Positions 55,060-63,530 of a stretch of 64,000 nt of DNA are shown here, piece after piece. Origin of the DNA: Dulcicalothrix desertica PCC 7102 (lineage in GTDB: Bacteria > Cyanobacteriota > Cyanobacteriia > Cyanobacteriales > Nostocaceae). How positions within the stretch are numbered: position 1 is the stretch's first letter; every line of letters begins with the position of its first letter. The position numbers and the translations under genes were made by a program. The notes beneath the pieces were generated by a model. That model saw nothing but the letters and a program-made list of their open reading frames with translations, had not been told where the DNA came from and did not search any database. Where the stretch lies: assembly GCF_003991905.1 (NCBI RefSeq), contig NZ_RSCL01000027.1, positions 62,001 through 126,000 of the forward strand. Direction: 5' to 3'.

Positions 55060-55087
55060 GTAGAGACGCGATTAATCGCGTCTCTAC
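55060..55087. repeat. Dispersed palindrome, GTAGAGACG family (copy 6)
   Basis: Perfect 28-bp palindrome, arms GTAGAGACGCGATT and complement, starting at the base after the dnaE stop. The likely dnaE terminator. Confidence 0.85.
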
Positions 55088-55219
55088 ATATGTCATCAGT
55101 ATAATAACGTAAGTATTCTGTTTTTAAATCATATAATTAGTTACTTATGCGGATGAGAAATCTTGCATGTATATGGTATCGTTTTATGCCATAGACTATT
55201 TGTATGCAGCATCAGTGGA

Positions 55220-55768
55220 ATGAACAAAGATTGCATGAGCGCAGATGAACTGAATAAATTTGTGGCTTACTGCAAAAAAATTCAGCCCCAATCACAGCAA
55301 GACATAAAACGTTTTTTTGAAGGAGTTGTGGGGTTTCCCTACGATAAAGAGCTCCTTTTACAAGCGTATTTATTTTTAAACATCCAGAGCTTGTTCACGA
55401 ATTGCTCTGAGTTACTGCTGTTTGAAAAATCTCCGATTGCTGACTATACTGATTTGGGTAAGTGTGATTTTGTCTACCTAACTACCACAGGTAACTTATT
55501 TCTCATCGAAACCAAATTTATTGATACCGAAGCAACAGGCGCCACCGAACGCAAGCGTCGCAATAAGCACAGGAATAAAGTTTTTGACCAAGTAATTACT
55601 CTAAAAAGTCGATTTAGTGAGTACTGGGATATTCAGCTTGCGTACCTAAGTTGTGGTGTCTTTACTACCGACCCCGAAGTCGAATGGCGTGGTAATAATG
55701 CTGGTGTAATTACTGAGTCTATCTCAATAGAAAAACTCGAACAGTGGCGCCGAAATTATCAACCCTAA
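55220..55768 (+). CDS. Hypothetical protein with PD-(D/E)XK nuclease-like motif
   Basis: I start it at ATG 55220 (MNKDCMSADELNKFVAYCKK); a longer frame to 55163 has no ribosome-binding site. About 182 residues. The segment GKCDFVYLTTTGNLFLIETK has the layout of the restriction-endonuclease-like catalytic strands (D, then about 13 residues, then E-x-K), and EATGATERKRRNKHRNKVFD could bind nucleic acid. No known family comes to mind. Stand-alone, bounded by palindromes on both sides. Nuclease function is an inference from one motif. Confidence 0.6.
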   Translation: MNKDCMSADELNKFVAYCKKIQPQSQQDIKRFFEGVVGFPYDKELLLQAYLFLNIQSLFTNCSELLLFEKSPIADYTDLGKCDFVYLTTTGNLFLIETKFIDTEATGATERKRRNKHRNKVFDQVITLKSRFSEYWDIQLAYLSCGVFTTDPEVEWRGNNAGVITESISIEKLEQWRRNYQP

Positions 55769-55775
55769 AAACCCT

Positions 55776-55842
55776 AGAAACCCGGTTTCTTATTCGTTAT
55801 CTTGTAATAAAAATGAAGATTTTGCTTAGAAACCGGGTTTCT
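55776..55842. repeat. AAACCTGGTTT-family element (GGGTTT variant)
   Basis: Arms AGAAACCCGGTTTCT and AGAAACCGGGTTTCT with interior TTGTAATAAAAATGAAGAT shared with 26412-26479. The central arm bases changed together (CCGG for CTGG/CAGG), preserving pairing. Confidence 0.75.
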
Positions 55843-55884
55843 TATAAAGAATATGCTGAAGAGCGAAGTTATCCGTAGGAAAAA

Positions 55885-55934
55885 CCCCGCCCATTCATGG
55901 CGGGGATGAAAGCACATAGAATGGCTTTAGCCAT
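55885..55934. terminator. Two hairpins 3' of the glycosidase gene
   Basis: CCCCGCC-loop-GGCGGGG (55885-55905) and ATGGC-TTTA-GCCAT (55921-55934). On the minus strand the first is followed by a T-run, so it can terminate that gene. The pair also resembles the hairpin ends seen in cyanobacterial IS200/IS605 elements (from memory). Confidence 0.55.
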
Positions 55935-56962
55935 CAATCACAGGAATGATTTCTAATCATTTGTTCAAGATATTCACTTGCGCTCATACAGTTTCGTGCT
56001 GCCAATTCTTGTATTTTATGCCATGCAGTATCGGTAAGCATTATGCCACGCTTTTTCTTAGGCTCGTCGTACAAACCCGGAGACATTCCCCCATCAAATA
56101 GCATTGCTTCAGTAATGGCGCCTAAACAGTTATTTTTCGCTATCCCCATCAAAACATTATCAAACTGGTCTGGTAATAACTCCTGATTATTCTCTGATAC
56201 GCTTATATCAGAGTTAGCTTTTGCGTCATTGACTAATAAAATTACATAACCGCGATTAGTAACAGCCACCATAGAACGATTAGTAGCTTGCTTACAAGCA
56301 AACTCACCTAAATCTTGACAAATATCTTTAAAACTTCCATCTCGATAAAATCTACCATTACCACCAACAAGGTTGTAATTTAAAATATCTTCTTTCCTTC
56401 TACCTGTAGCAATTGTCGCTCGGCGCCTCGTTGCCTCTCCAGACGATATTCCAAACGACGAACGCTTACTTTGAAAATCCCCTGCATACGCAACTCCTCG
56501 TGAGATATTCAAACCTTGGGGTTTATTTAGGGTATCTATATAATCAGCATTAATCGCAGCGATTGGTAATTTCCCCTTCAACTTCGCATTTTCATCACTA
56601 ATAATTTCACGAAACGTTTTTGGTACATACTCTCGTTTTACTTTACCTTGATTATCTTTCTCATATAATTTATGCGCCAACCCCACATTCACCTTAAAAT
56701 CAAGCTTATTAGACTTGGGATTAAAAATAATTACGTGATTAATACCTCTCTCATACACCTCCCCAGAATTATTCGTCTTAAAAAACTCAATACTAAAATC
56801 TTTATTTTCCCCAAAACAATCCTTTTTTGGCGCCAACTCAACTGGTTCTAACTTTAATATAGGAGACTGACTTATATCTCGTTGAGTTATACCCTCCCTT
56901 TGACAACCCACAAAAATCACTAAAACACTAAAGCCACACACCAACCTCATAACATCCTTCAT
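55934..56962 (-). CDS. Lipoprotein phosphodiester glycosidase-like with RHH-like tail
   Basis: The start is taken at ATG 56962 (MKDVMRLVCGFSVLVIFVGC), giving a lipobox VGC; the frame is open 37 codons upstream through repeat DNA. About 342 residues. The body (INADYIDTLNKPQGLNIS, GVAYAG, RATIATG, NLVGGNGRF, VAVTNRGYVILLV, MLFDGGMSPGLY) fits phosphodiester glycosidase (NAGPA) proteins, often tied to exopolysaccharide. The last 38 residues (KKKRGIMLTDTAWHKIQELA to MIRNHSCD) look like a ribbon-helix-helix DNA-binding segment, unexpected in an exported lipoprotein. Possibly a fusion created by an insertion. Confidence 0.75.
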   Translation of the reverse strand: MKDVMRLVCGFSVLVIFVGCQREGITQRDISQSPILKLEPVELAPKKDCFGENKDFSIEFFKTNNSGEVYERGINHVIIFNPKSNKLDFKVNVGLAHKLYEKDNQGKVKREYVPKTFREIISDENAKLKGKLPIAAINADYIDTLNKPQGLNISRGVAYAGDFQSKRSSFGISSGEATRRRATIATGRRKEDILNYNLVGGNGRFYRDGSFKDICQDLGEFACKQATNRSMVAVTNRGYVILLVNDAKANSDISVSENNQELLPDQFDNVLMGIAKNNCLGAITEAMLFDGGMSPGLYDEPKKKRGIMLTDTAWHKIQELAARNCMSASEYLEQMIRNHSCD

Positions 56963-57082
56963 AACCCATCCGTTACATCCGTTATATCCGTTGCCAGAAA
57001 ACCCACTATAACGTGTATAGTGGGCTTCAAAACATTTAGCTATTAGTAGGATATTAGGTTTATATTGTTCCAAAATTGAAAA

Positions 57083-58339
57083 TTAATTAAACCATTCCAA
57101 CACTGCTTCGTCTTTAGTATTGGTATTACGCGATGGGGTTTCGCGGTTAAACTTCATTTGAATCGAACGAGTTTGTTCTCCATCTGCTGCTACTGCCATG
57201 ATTGGGTAATCAATCAATCCATCTTGGAACGACATTTGGAAGCGGAAAGTTCCATCTGGATTTAACTTAATTGGGCGCCCACCAATTGTAACATTTGCAT
57301 CTGGCTCAGTAGCACCGTAAACAATTAACTCAGCATCAGCAATTAACCAGAACTTGCGGGGTTGCATTGGAACTTCACCCAAACCAACACCCGACATACC
57401 TACACCAGACATATTCAAACCTGATGTGGTGGGTACTGCCCACATACCTACACCAGATGGGAATACGTAAGAACTAATTGCTTGCTCTGGCGCCATCGAA
57501 CCAGGTACGTGCTGCATTGAACCAAACAATGAACCAGCTACACGCAAAGCTTCGGTAGATTCTGCCATACCAAAGATTTGGTCGTAAATCGCATTACCAT
57601 TGGCGCCAGCAACACCCGCACCCGCACCCGCAGCGGCAACTTTCTTAGCAGGAGGAACAAGTTCGTATAAAGTTTTACTGCGGAGTTCTTCTTCAAAGTT
57701 GACGGTAATGAAGACATCTTCAATCCAGTCAGATGGATACACAGGAGGAATGTGAACGCGCGCGGAACGAGCAAGCACCAACCAGCGACCGTCAGCACAA
57801 CGATAACCGATATCAATTACATAATCTCTATCGCTTACAGGAACAGGTAAATACCATTCGCGCGCCATTTCATCGCTTGGGTATTCTTGGATACTGTGTG
57901 GGCTTTGAGTGTCAAAGTTTATATCAGTAACATCGTAGATTCTTAAAGCTAATTGCTGTCCACCATTGCGACGCAACTCTTCTTTATGCTCCTTGGGTAT
58001 ATCCCAGTAAGCATACGCCCATTGTGGGTCACGGGGCATTAATACAATGCGGCTTTCACCATAACCACCTGGCAGATCAGCTAAAAACTCATCGACATCC
58101 GAAAGATTTCCTGCATTGCGATCTACTTGTCCTAACTCAAACTTTGCTGCTTCCACGACTTCCTGTGCCTCTAATGTACGAGATTGATTTAATGAAGGTT
58201 TGCTACGTTCTACTTCTAAAATGGATGCAAGTAATTGGGTCTTACGCATCCGGCTGTAACGAGATACACCATAAGCACTAGCTACTTTACGTAACTGCCG
58301 CAATGTCATCTCGTCTAACGGTGGGCGTTCTTTTGCCAT
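57083..58339 (-). CDS. DUF4912 protein with Rho-N/SAP-like N-terminus
   Basis: 418 residues. N-terminal helical segment MTLRQLRKVASAYGVSRYSR with RKTQLLASILE resembles the Rho N-terminal or SAP-like nucleic-acid-binding fold. DUF4912 follows at about 95-215 (SRIVLMPRDPQWAYAYWDIP, DYVIDIGYRCADGRWLVLAR). A Met/Gly-rich middle (MSGVGMSGVGLGEVPMQP) precedes a C-terminal beta domain (FWLIADAELIVYGATEPDAN, VTIGGRPIKLNPDGTFRFQM). Conserved in cyanobacteria with unknown function. The long upstream region (58340-58854) should carry its promoter. Confidence 0.85.
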   Translation of the reverse strand: MAKERPPLDEMTLRQLRKVASAYGVSRYSRMRKTQLLASILEVERSKPSLNQSRTLEAQEVVEAAKFELGQVDRNAGNLSDVDEFLADLPGGYGESRIVLMPRDPQWAYAYWDIPKEHKEELRRNGGQQLALRIYDVTDINFDTQSPHSIQEYPSDEMAREWYLPVPVSDRDYVIDIGYRCADGRWLVLARSARVHIPPVYPSDWIEDVFITVNFEEELRSKTLYELVPPAKKVAAAGAGAGVAGANGNAIYDQIFGMAESTEALRVAGSLFGSMQHVPGSMAPEQAISSYVFPSGVGMWAVPTTSGLNMSGVGMSGVGLGEVPMQPRKFWLIADAELIVYGATEPDANVTIGGRPIKLNPDGTFRFQMSFQDGLIDYPIMAVAADGEQTRSIQMKFNRETPSRNTNTKDEAVLEWFN

Positions 58340-58854
58340 GAATATTAACTCCAGTTTTTTCCTAAGATTTTTAAGTTTTACTTCCCCTGGCTAATTCAAC
58401 TAATGAGCATAAATGTCATTCACATAATCAAAAATTAACGTTCTTATTTGCTAAACTTATAGCTTAAGAAACGTGCTTTTATTTGAATTAATCTACCTTT
58501 TACAACTTGCTTTTCTCCTACGGGTATTCACTAGGAGCGAAACAAGTCTTTATATCAATGAATATTAACCAATTACCCCCACTAGGGATCAAGGGGTCTC
58601 AAAGGGTATTTTTTAAGCTTTCAACGAATTTACACGTTTTCGGGGAGCAAAGTGTCAATATTTCATGACATTTAACGCAATTACAGGCTTTTTCAGCATT
58701 CAAATTACAAAATTATGTCATGAAAAGTTAACATTTTACTTTGGGGGTGCAAATTTAAGTTTTTTTTGGAAGGAAATTATTTAAATTTTATTATATAAAA
58801 ACCTGCCAACGCGCAGGTTTTGTTTATATAGCGATACTTTCAAGGTGTATATGA
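58340..58854. other. Long intergenic region, DUF4912 gene upstream
   Basis: 515 bp. Inverted repeat TTTCATGACAT (58661-58671) and ATGTCATGAAA (58725-58735), 53 bases apart, may be two half sites of an operator or a hairpin. A G-rich GGGGGTG tract is near 58743. The terminator of the next gene is at 58799-58824. No gene. Confidence 0.45.
58799..58824 (-). terminator. Terminator of peptidoglycan-binding protein 1
   Basis: AAACCTGC-loop-GCAGGTTT with a T-run on the minus strand side. It matches in sequence the terminator of the paralogue at 61022-61045. Confidence 0.75.
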
Positions 58855-59991
58855 TTACATTTTGCTGTTAGGACGCATTAACCAAATTGCTTCGTAGTAC
58901 ATGAATGTATCAACACCTTCTTCAAGAGTTAATGAACTTTCATATTTTGCTTGTGCAAAGGAAACGTTACCTCGGTTTTGGAAATCGTTTTTGACTGCAA
59001 AGCGCACGTGACCACCGTTTGCAACTTGGTCACCTTCGCTGTCAACGATTAAGAAGTCACCGGGCTGAACTTTGGCAAGTAGTTGTTGAATTCGTGTTTT
59101 GCGTTGTGCTTCGTTGGTTAATGAAAGTGGTTTGACTTCATCAATTAATTGAAAGCGAACGGGGTTATTGTTTGCACTTGCGTATTTGTCTGTCCATTTA
59201 AACCACTGGTTCGCGTTAGCGTATTCACCCTTACCATCGTTAGTGTTGTCCTTGTAGTAGGGGGGTTCATAACCACCTTTACGTAAAACGTTACCGCCAA
59301 ACAAGTTGCATTTCCAACAGTTTTCGAGGGGTTTAAAGGGTTTGTTGGTAGGAATGTTGTGTTTAGGGTCAATATTTATCCAAGGTTGGGGTACACCATA
59401 GAATTTTGCTACTTCACCTGTGGAAAGTTCAATTGCTGCGTTCACCAAATCTTTAGGGGTGGCGCCTGTAATTCCTGGTACATTAGTTTTACTAAGTGCA
59501 GCGTCAAGTGCTTTAGCAGTCTTGGTGCCAACTTTACCATCTGCAACTAGTCCGTTATTTTGTTGAAATGATTTTACAGCCTTGATTATCTCATCACCAT
59601 AGTCACCATCGGCACCAAATTCGGGCAGCATGTAACTTAACTTAGCAGTACGACTCGCTAAGGCAATAAGCGCGCGTTGGACGTTACGAACAGAAGGATG
59701 ATTACGTCCTGAGTCTGGTAAAGAGATTCGTCCATTGAGTAAATCAGTATCGCTTGCGAGATTAGCGATGGGTTGAGCAACTTTGATATTACTGCCAAGA
59801 CTAGTTAAAAGTTTATTTAACCAGCTACCTACACCAGGTTCTAACGTATCAGCATACAGAGTGGCAATTGCTTCGGCATCTTCTTTCTTTGCTTGTCCCG
59901 CTTTAATCAGCTGTTCTAATTCAACCATTTCTATGGCTGTAAAACGCGCGTTTGTAATTAACTTTTTGATGGGAGTTGATAAAGCAGGCAT
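58855..59991 (-). CDS. Peptidoglycan-binding protein with possible amidase/CHAP-like domain (copy A)
   Basis: 378 residues starting MPALSTPIKKLITNARFTAI, no signal peptide. A peptidoglycan-binding (PG_binding_1) domain is at about 97-165 (HPSVRNVQRALIALASRT, FGADGDYGDEIIKAVKSFQQ, GLVADGKVGTKTAKALD). The C-terminal half has a Cys near WKCNLFGGNVLRKGG and a His in NGGHVRFA, with VQPGDFLIVDS between them, a spacing reminiscent of NlpC/P60 or CHAP amidases. It is a close paralogue of 61144-62277. Without a signal peptide it may be exported by another route, such as a contractile injection system. Function is inferred. Confidence 0.75.
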   Translation of the reverse strand: MPALSTPIKKLITNARFTAIEMVELEQLIKAGQAKKEDAEAIATLYADTLEPGVGSWLNKLLTSLGSNIKVAQPIANLASDTDLLNGRISLPDSGRNHPSVRNVQRALIALASRTAKLSYMLPEFGADGDYGDEIIKAVKSFQQNNGLVADGKVGTKTAKALDAALSKTNVPGITGATPKDLVNAAIELSTGEVAKFYGVPQPWINIDPKHNIPTNKPFKPLENCWKCNLFGGNVLRKGGYEPPYYKDNTNDGKGEYANANQWFKWTDKYASANNNPVRFQLIDEVKPLSLTNEAQRKTRIQQLLAKVQPGDFLIVDSEGDQVANGGHVRFAVKNDFQNRGNVSFAQAKYESSLTLEEGVDTFMYYEAIWLMRPNSKM

Positions 59992-60270
59992 TATTGTTCT
60001 CTAGAGTAAATTTTTACGTTAGCTCACGTTCAAATACGCAAATTTCGTATTGAGAATACCGTAGTATAAAATACCACAGCATTTTTGTAAGGAAGCTTTT
60101 TGAATGCGCTTTTTATGTTTATAATCTACTAATAGCAACCTTGATTCTAAAGATACAATTATTTACATATGTTTATATAATACATTAGTTACTGAAATTA
60201 TGAGGCGAGTAGTTACCGATAAAATTATTTAATTTCAGCCTTCGCTACGTCGTGTTGACTAAATAGAAAA

Positions 60271-60831
60271 CTAAACGATGAGCTTTGAAATGTGCTGTAA
60301 AACCCAAGATTCTATATCATTTTCTTGAAGAATATCTGCACCTAGTTTATTATAAGTATTAAGAGTTTTATTATATGCATATTCAATTTGCTTATAATTG
60401 CTTTGTTCTAACTTTGGTGGCAATACAAGAATGGCAATAGGAAAATAAGGTTGATAACTTTTTACATCTGAAATCCTCCAAAGAATAGCATCCTTTAAAG
60501 TATCAGGTATATCAACTTCAAAAGAAATGGCATGTGCCGCAAAATAAGGTTCAGTATTAGCGACAACAACATCAAACTTATTATTTGTACTGTTTCCTTT
60601 TACAGGATAATCCTGTTTTATTAATTCTTTGGTTTTATCTCCGAATTTTTGTTTTAGTGCTTCGCGCGTTTTAGACCTAATAATTTTTGCAGCAGCTTTA
60701 CGGTCACGCATTTTGAACTTGGGTGCTGGTTCCAGCTTTTGCTCGTGCAAATAAATTTTAATGCTATTTTCCAGCAATCCATCTATAGTATCTAACGCCG
60801 CACGAGGCTCGGTGAACTGAATACTATTCAT
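60271..60831 (-). CDS. Hypothetical protein between the two paralogues
   Basis: 186 residues. Blocks: MNSIQFTEPRAALDTIDGLL, a basic KFKMRDRKAAAKIIRSKTRE, AISFEVDIPDTLKDAILWRI and AILVLPPKLEQ. FDVVVANTEPYFAAHAISFEVD has D-to-E spacing that loosely recalls restriction-endonuclease-like folds but is not convincing. No signal peptide. It could be an immunity or chaperone partner of the flanking proteins by position, which is speculative. Unrecognised. Confidence 0.6.
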   Translation of the reverse strand: MNSIQFTEPRAALDTIDGLLENSIKIYLHEQKLEPAPKFKMRDRKAAAKIIRSKTREALKQKFGDKTKELIKQDYPVKGNSTNNKFDVVVANTEPYFAAHAISFEVDIPDTLKDAILWRISDVKSYQPYFPIAILVLPPKLEQSNYKQIEYAYNKTLNTYNKLGADILQENDIESWVLQHISKLIV

Positions 60832-61143
60832 CCATTCCTGTGAAATTTTTAAAACTCTTTCATGGTGAGGGACTCCATCAAAATCATCACCACTTTATTT
60901 TTCCTGATAATACAAGTATCAAATCTTAAGAGGCGCCTCTTAGAAAGTATACAATTCACAAAAGGTTTGTAAATTTAGTCACAGGTGCAGATGTTTGCTT
61001 TTTTGGATTGCTATGAAAAAGCCTGCTAAAATGCAGGTTTTTTTTCATATATAAATACATTTTAAGATGTCAATACTGATTTTAGATACTTCACGTAGTG
61101 AGGATGACACTGTAATTTACTGCGTTCAGTATGACACTGTAAT
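60832..61143. other. Intergenic region between hypothetical and paralogue B
   Basis: 312 bp. Holds the 16-bp perfect palindrome TAAGAGGCGCCTCTTA (60927-60942), one of the GGCGCC sites, and the terminator at 61022-61045. A duplicated GACACTGTAATTTAC string is at about 61106-61121 and 61132-61147. No gene. Confidence 0.55.
61022..61045. terminator. Terminator of peptidoglycan-binding protein 2
   Basis: CCTGC-TAAAAT-GCAGG with T-runs on both sides, so it works in either direction. Resembles 58799-58824, supporting joint duplication of gene and terminator. Confidence 0.75.
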
Positions 61144-62277
61144 TTACATTTTGGTGTTAGGACGCATTAACCAAATAGCTTCTTCTGACATGAGAGCTTC
61201 AATACTTTCTTCGCGAATTAAGGAGCTTTCAAAGCTTGCTTGCGCGAAGGATATTGTGCGGGAGCTAGCAAAATTATTTTTGGTTGCAACGCGCGTGTGT
61301 CCACCATCTTGAACTCCGCTACCTTGGTGGTCAACCAGTAAGAAGTCACCGGGTTGAATTTTTGCAAATAGTTGTTGAAGTCGTGTCGAGAGTTGTGCTT
61401 CGGTTAATGATGTTGGTTTGATTTCGTCTATTAATAGGAAGCGAACGGGGTTATTGTTTGCAGCAGCGTATTTATCTGTCCATCTGAACCATTGGTTCGC
61501 GTTGGGGTATTCACCTTTATTGTCGTTGGTGTTGTCTCTGTAATAAGGAGGTTCGTAACCACCTTTACGCAAAACATTTCCACCGAATAAGTTGCATTTC
61601 CAACGGTCTTTAAGGAAATCAAAGGGTCTGTTGGTAGGTACGTTATGTCTAGGGTCGATGTTTATCCAAGGTTGAGGTACACCATAGAATTTTGCTACTT
61701 CACCTGTAGAAAGTTCAATTGCTGCATTTACTAAATCTTTGGGACTGGCGCCTGTAATTCCTGGTACATCAGTTTTACGAAGTGCTGCATCGATGGCTTT
61801 TGCTGTTTTGGCGCCAACTTTACCATCAACGAGTAATGCATTACCTTGTTGAAATGCCCGTACAGCTTTAATTGTTTCATCACCATAGTCACCATCGGCG
61901 CCAAACTCTCTTAACATATAATTTAATTTACTAGTACGGCTGGCTAAAGCAATTAGCGCGCGTTGAATATTACGAACAGAGGGATGTTTACGTCCTGAGT
62001 CAGGTAAACTAATATTGCCATTGAGTAAATCAGTATCGCTAGCAAGATTAGCAATTGGTTGTGCAACTGTAACGTTGCTACCAAGAGATTTTAAAAGTTT
62101 ATTTAACCAGCTACCTACACCTGGTTCTATTGTGTCAGCGTAACGAGTTGCTATTACTTCTGCTTCTTGTCTATTTGTTTGCCCTGCTTTAATGCGTCTT
62201 TCTAACTCGACCATTTCGGCAACAGTAAAACGCGCGTTGGTTATTAAATTTTGAATAGGAGTTGATAAAGCTGGCAT
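61144..62277 (-). CDS. Peptidoglycan-binding protein with possible amidase/CHAP-like domain (copy B)
   Basis: I start it at ATG 62277 (MPALSTPIQNLITNARFTVA), matching copy A, although the frame is open 25 codons further. 377 residues, close to copy A over its whole length. The PG_binding_1 domain (FGADGDYGDETIKAVRAFQQ) and the C-terminal WKCNLFGGNVLRKGG, IQPGDFLLVDHQG and DGGHTRVA segments are kept. Differences cluster in the C-terminal third (LSTRLQQLFAKIQ). A third, partial relative of the PG-binding part starts at 63531. Tandem duplication is likely, the intervening gene notwithstanding. Confidence 0.76.
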   Translation of the reverse strand: MPALSTPIQNLITNARFTVAEMVELERRIKAGQTNRQEAEVIATRYADTIEPGVGSWLNKLLKSLGSNVTVAQPIANLASDTDLLNGNISLPDSGRKHPSVRNIQRALIALASRTSKLNYMLREFGADGDYGDETIKAVRAFQQGNALLVDGKVGAKTAKAIDAALRKTDVPGITGASPKDLVNAAIELSTGEVAKFYGVPQPWINIDPRHNVPTNRPFDFLKDRWKCNLFGGNVLRKGGYEPPYYRDNTNDNKGEYPNANQWFRWTDKYAAANNNPVRFLLIDEIKPTSLTEAQLSTRLQQLFAKIQPGDFLLVDHQGSGVQDGGHTRVATKNNFASSRTISFAQASFESSLIREESIEALMSEEAIWLMRPNTKM

Positions 62278-62370
62278 GTAGTTTCTCCGCAATAATAATA
62301 TTTTTCGTTGGAATTTTCTTGTGGTTTTGACTACATGCACCGTCTGAATCATTTCGGAAAATACAGACTA

Positions 62371-62403
62371 AGAAACCAGGCTTCTTTAAAAAGCCTGGTT
62401 TCT
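62371..62403. repeat. Hairpin AGAAACCAGGCTT / AAGCCTGGTTTCT
   Basis: Perfect 13-bp stem with a 7-base loop, another member of the AAACCTGGTTT family, between the Uma2 stop and the start of copy B. Confidence 0.75.
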
Positions 62404-62414
62404 CAAGAGATATT

Positions 62415-63242
62415 TTACCTAACTGCCTCAACTTCTTGGACAGTTAATGAAAGTGCTTGTGCAACTTGTTCAACGCTTAATCCCATTTGTAGTAATTGAG
62501 ATACTGCATCTAATCTTGCCTGCCGTTCGGCATCAGCACGTTGTTGCTCGGTGTCAGCACGTTGTTGTTCAGCTTCTTCTGGCAATAAAACCAGATTTCC
62601 GACTTCGTCGTAAAACCTTAGCCAAACTGCGTCATCATCTTCAATAACACCTTTCCAAGTCCCTAACCATAGATGCAAACTCTCGCACCACAACCACCCT
62701 CGCGAATCTTCTTCGATTGGTTGGTAGCCTTTGTAGCTATCAAGGCGCCATCCTTGTAGTGAGTTGACTTTGAAGGGATGAAATACAAAATAATCTTTGG
62801 TTTTAAAGACTTTTTCGTACAGCGCTTTTTTTTCTCCTAGGTCATTTACTTCTGTAGTATCAGAAAGTAACTCAACAATCATGTCAGGATAACGTCCGTT
62901 TTCTTCCCAAACTACCCAACCTTGACGTGCTGGGTCAGGTGGCACATCTAAGACAATAAAAAAGTCTGGCCCTTTAAATTCTTTGTTTTTAACTTGCTGA
63001 CTGCTATAGTAAACAAACATATTGCCGCCAACAAAAAAGTTGTTTCGCCCTGCACAGTGGTGCCGATAAGAACGAATTAGCGCGTTCATTGTGACGCGGT
63101 GACGACTACTTTCCAAGGGTTCTCCGTCATCAAATATTAAATCTGTAGGTGGCATCGGTGGTTGCCACTCTTCTTCCGGTGATTGCGTTTCTATTTGTGT
63201 TACTTCAGCGGTTTGAGGTGTCATAATATCCACAGTGGTCAT
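62415..63242 (-). CDS. Uma2-family protein
   Basis: 275 residues. Core motifs as in 17485-18246: FKGPDFFIVLDVPP (PD strand) near 92 and DMIVELLSDTTEV (E-x-x strand) near 125, plus WVVWEENGRYPD. The C-terminus has a short coiled coil (EEAEQQRADTEQQRADAERQ) and a small helical tail (LLQMGLSVEQVAQALSLTVQ) that is common in cyanobacterial Uma2 proteins. The ATG at 63242 lies in GGCGCC-containing DNA. Function of the family unsettled. Confidence 0.87.
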   Translation of the reverse strand: MTTVDIMTPQTAEVTQIETQSPEEEWQPPMPPTDLIFDDGEPLESSRHRVTMNALIRSYRHHCAGRNNFFVGGNMFVYYSSQQVKNKEFKGPDFFIVLDVPPDPARQGWVVWEENGRYPDMIVELLSDTTEVNDLGEKKALYEKVFKTKDYFVFHPFKVNSLQGWRLDSYKGYQPIEEDSRGWLWCESLHLWLGTWKGVIEDDDAVWLRFYDEVGNLVLLPEEAEQQRADTEQQRADAERQARLDAVSQLLQMGLSVEQVAQALSLTVQEVEAVR

Positions 63243-63530
63243 GGCGCCACCCGATTACAATATTTTGAAAACTTTTGTACTATTATACTACTTGCTATAA
63301 ACTGGCGCCTAATCATAGTTAGTAAACATTAAACTAGTAATAAAATACTCTTATAAAACTTAAATACTAAGAAGTACATTTGTGACAGATATTTTACTGT
63401 CACTAGTTAAGTATTCATTTCTGCCTTTAAATGCTGAGTTTTATATTGATTTAACTAATCCCTGTCATTTCCGCAATGCTTAAGTGTAAACTTGTATAAA
63501 TATAAAACTTTATACAATCACATATACAGT

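Noticed and set aside
57003-57073. A start at 57073 for the glycosidase
   Set aside because: The extra 37 residues lie in repeat DNA and would bury the lipobox.
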